Source: Nocardia suismassiliense | GTDB taxonomy: Bacteria; Actinomycetota; Actinomycetes; Mycobacteriales; Mycobacteriaceae | Assembly: GCF_900269665.1 (NCBI RefSeq) | Contig: NZ_LT985361.1 | Coordinates: 1,049,270 to 1,113,269 of the forward strand | DNA: 64,000 bases | Direction: 5' to 3' | Shown: positions 62,420 to 64,000 of the stretch, in pieces | Layout of the letters: every line of letters begins with the position of its first letter | How positions within the stretch are numbered: position 1 is the first letter of the stretch | Made by a program: the position numbers and the translations under genes | Notes under the pieces: generated by a model | Databases searched by the model: none | The model's input: only the letters and a program-made list of their open reading frames with translations | What the model was told of the DNA's origin: nothing

Positions 62420-62485
62420 TCAGCGGCACAGGCAGCAACAACCACCGAGGCGGCACAGGTCAACTGTGCGGCGTCGGGTGAGCAT
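62420..62485 (-). CDS. 21-aa polycysteine leader peptide
   Basis: Reads MLTRRRTVDLCRL, then GGCCCLCR and TGA: five cysteines in 21 residues, including three in a row. It lies 124 bases before the DUF4395 gene on the same strand. Polycysteine short leaders upstream of cysA2-type operons are described in mycobacteria, where ribosome stalling at Cys codons raises operon expression when cysteine is short. No strong ribosome binding site is visible, which fits leaderless translation. Confidence 0.8.
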   Translation of the reverse strand: MLTRRRTVDLCRLGGCCCLCR

Positions 62486-62583
62486 CAGCTCGTGGTTGTA
62501 AAGCACGAATGCAGTTTACCTAATCAGGCGGGGGAATTGGACCCCGGGTTGATCACAGCCGTCCGGGGACCTTGTCAAGGCCG

Positions 62584-63024
62584 CTAGGCGGCGACAGTCA
62601 GTGGCTCCAAAGCGGAGCGCAGATCGGTCACCTTCGGCACGCCGGAGATCCGAAAGCGTTCGCGGCCTGCACTATCGAAGACGAACGTGGTCGGCAAGGA
62701 GAGCACGTTCAGTTCCTTGGCGAGCACCGGGTCGGCGTCGATATCGATCTCGATGTCCAGCGGCGGCTGCGCCGACTCGGCCAGCTGGCCGGTGACGTCG
62801 GCGACGACGCGGCGCACCGCGACACAGGGGCCACACCAGTCGGCGGAGAAGTGCAGCACGGCGGGGCCGGTGCCGGTCACGCCGACGGCGGCGAGCAGAT
62901 CGGCACGCGCCGACCCGATTTCGACTACCTCAGCGGCGCGGACCTTGCCTTCGCGGCGGCGCAGGAAAATGCCCACCGCCAACGCGGCGAGCAACACCGC
63001 TGCCAGAACTGTGATTTCAATCAT
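62584..63024 (-). CDS. Membrane-anchored thioredoxin-fold protein (ThiX-like)
   Basis: A 146-aa protein with one N-terminal helix (ITVLAAVLLAALAVGIFL) followed by a thioredoxin domain. Active site WCGPC (63-67) in LHFSADWCGPC, cis-proline loop SLPTTFVF. It presumably reduces or oxidises thiols near the membrane. ATG 63024 overlaps the lmeA-like stop (ATGA), so the two are coupled. The position matches mycobacterial thiX. Confidence 0.9.
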   Translation of the reverse strand: MIEITVLAAVLLAALAVGIFLRRREGKVRAAEVVEIGSARADLLAAVGVTGTGPAVLHFSADWCGPCVAVRRVVADVTGQLAESAQPPLDIEIDIDADPVLAKELNVLSLPTTFVFDSAGRERFRISGVPKVTDLRSALEPLTVAA

Positions 63025-63818
63025 GATTGCTGCAATCGGTCGAGGTCGATCGTCACATTCACACCCTTGCCTTCAGCCACGATCCACCCACCATCTGCAC
63101 GTACCTTGGCGGGTTGCACACCGAACGGCAATTCTTTGATGTCGATAGTACGGGTGAACCGCGCGAGCACCGCGGGCTGATCGGCCTGCGGGAGCAGCGC
63201 CAGCGGGATGGTGTCGGTCTCGGCCGGGCAGGAACCGGTCGCCGTGATCTTCACCTCGCCACCGTCGACCACGAGCTCGGCCCGCACGGCGACCTTCTTG
63301 CCTGCGAACTGCTTGTCCGTCCCGTCCGGCAGGCTGCCGGTGAGGCACAGCACGCCATCGGTCGCGGTCATCCCGGAGCCGCCCGATCCGCCGGTGCCGT
63401 CGGATTTATCCGCCGGCGGGCCCTTGACCTGCAGGTCAGGAATGTTGAACAGCCTGCCGAGCTCGGTCGGCCCGATGCGCAAGGAACTCTCGACCCGCTC
63501 CACCGGCACGTTGCGCAGGCTGCCGTCGACCAGCTCGCCCAGCGGCAACCGCACGCCGGTCAGCGTCGCCTCGAACTCGTATTCACCCGGTGTGTGCGGC
63601 TGGTTTCCACCCGCCCTGATCCAGACATTGTCGTAGCGGCCATCGAGCGCCTGCATGAGGAAGGAGACGCCGCGGATGGCCACCGCCGGATCGGCAGGCA
63701 GATCGGCGCCCTTACGGAGCGCGCGCGAGACGCGGTATTCCGAATAGGCCGCGACGCTGAAATCAGTGACTACTGCGAGTCCCGCGAGAATCAGCAGCCC
63801 GATGATGAGCTTGCGCAT
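63021..63818 (-). CDS. lmeA: LmeA-like phospholipid-binding protein (DUF2993)
   Basis: A 265-aa secreted or anchored protein. N-terminal helix MRKLIIGLLILAGLAVVTDFSVA, then a TULIP/DUF2993 domain with SRALRKGADLPADPAVAIRGVSFLMQ and LFNIPDLQVKGPP; a glycine-rich insert lies near residue 140. In mycobacteria LmeA supports mannan chain elongation in lipomannan synthesis. First gene of its operon, divergent from whatever starts at the right edge. Confidence 0.88.
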   Translation of the reverse strand: MRKLIIGLLILAGLAVVTDFSVAAYSEYRVSRALRKGADLPADPAVAIRGVSFLMQALDGRYDNVWIRAGGNQPHTPGEYEFEATLTGVRLPLGELVDGSLRNVPVERVESSLRIGPTELGRLFNIPDLQVKGPPADKSDGTGGSGGSGMTATDGVLCLTGSLPDGTDKQFAGKKVAVRAELVVDGGEVKITATGSCPAETDTIPLALLPQADQPAVLARFTRTIDIKELPFGVQPAKVRADGGWIVAEGKGVNVTIDLDRLQQS

Positions 63819-63944
63819 TGGTGCACCTTAGCCATCCCCGGCGCGACGGTGCATTTCTGGTATCAGACATATCACTCGTGATGACTCGGCGACCCGGATG
63901 GCGAGGTCATCGGGGTCGACACGCTAATCTTGCATCGAATTACC

Positions 63945-64000
63945 TGTGATCAGCGACGTGGCCCCCGGCAGTGCGGCTGTTGTCCTCGGAGCTACGAGAT
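63945..64000 (+). CDS. Possible start of a gene cut by the window end
   Basis: GTG 63945 begins an open frame, ISDVAPGSAAVVLGATR, which runs off the window. In mycobacteria a GlnR-type regulator follows lmeA divergently, but 18 codons do not allow a call. It may also be spacer. Confidence 0.25.

Noticed and set aside
1..64000. CRISPR arrays, insertion sequences, prophage, tRNA and rRNA genes
   Set aside because: I saw no regularly spaced repeats, transposase or integrase products, or recognisable RNA genes. A covariance-model scan would be needed to be sure about RNAs.
63945..64000. Calling the right-edge frame a GlnR regulator by synteny
   Set aside because: The visible residues do not match the usual GlnR N-terminus; only 18 codons are present.

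Overview
The window comes from a high-GC actinobacterium of the order Mycobacteriales, most likely Nocardia. The evidence is about 68-70% GC, many GTG starts, two antigen-85-type mycolyltransferases, an LmeA-like lipoglycan factor, a hemophore-type protein, and a gene order that follows the ptrB - purS/purQ - pepC - purL - purF - purM - pabC - nitrobindin-like - sseC - cysA2 - thiX - lmeA block of mycobacteria. The genus is an inference; no rRNA or tRNA gene is present to confirm it.

Layout. 1-3.6 kb: end of a HIT protein, a secreted mycolyltransferase, and a NarL-type two-component pair with a divergent small membrane protein. 3.7-10.5 kb: oligopeptidase B, a deacetylase-like protein, glutamate decarboxylase, an M20 peptidase and a metallo-beta-lactamase-fold hydrolase. 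10.6-11.5 kb: purS-purQ. 11.6-17.1 kb: an AmiC-like cytosolic binding protein with a divergent MarR regulator, a secreted lipase, a second mycolyltransferase and a methyltransferase. 17.2-20.9 kb: three tandem copies of a 27-residue uncharged hydrophobic peptide gene, a hemophore-related protein and a Nat-type ABC exporter. 21-29.6 kb: a secreted trypsin-fold protease, aminopeptidase pepC, a GT-C glycosyltransferase, purL, and a membrane alpha/beta hydrolase. 29.4-32.3 kb: a YiaA/B-like protein, a second copy of the membrane hydrolase and a CPBP protease. 32.5-37.9 kb: a serine beta-lactamase-fold protein, a TetR/FAD-oxidoreductase operon with a clear operator, an orphan acidic protein, a phytanoyl-CoA dioxygenase-like protein and a sterol-carrier-like protein. 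38-48.5 kb: a YhgE-like membrane protein, purF, a complete oligopeptide ABC importer and purM. 48.6-53.1 kb: DUF3073, asparaginase, MOSC, CAF17/YgfZ-like and pabC. 53.3-59.5 kb: cydABDC. 59.5-64 kb: a structured RNA candidate, a nitrobindin-like heme protein with a coupled 31-residue membrane peptide, and the sulfur operon DUF4395-cysA2-sseC behind a polycysteine leader peptide, then thioredoxin-lmeA.

How it works together. Five purine genes (purS, Q, L, F, M) lie on one strand but are separated by unrelated genes, so the old purine cluster is interrupted. Two insertions break the mycobacterial order: an oligopeptide importer between purF and purM, and cydABDC between pabC and the nitrobindin-like gene. 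Many genes are translationally coupled by 1-4 nt overlaps.

The strongest candidate for something undescribed is the triplet of 27-aa peptides at 17.18-17.70 kb. Each copy has the same AAGGAG ribosome binding site, and the first twelve codons of copies 1 and 2 differ at eight synonymous positions without any amino-acid change. Other points are the polycysteine leader, palindromes upstream of the TetR and cyd operons, a repeated element about 50 nt upstream of two neighbouring genes, and a folded leader-like RNA after cydC.
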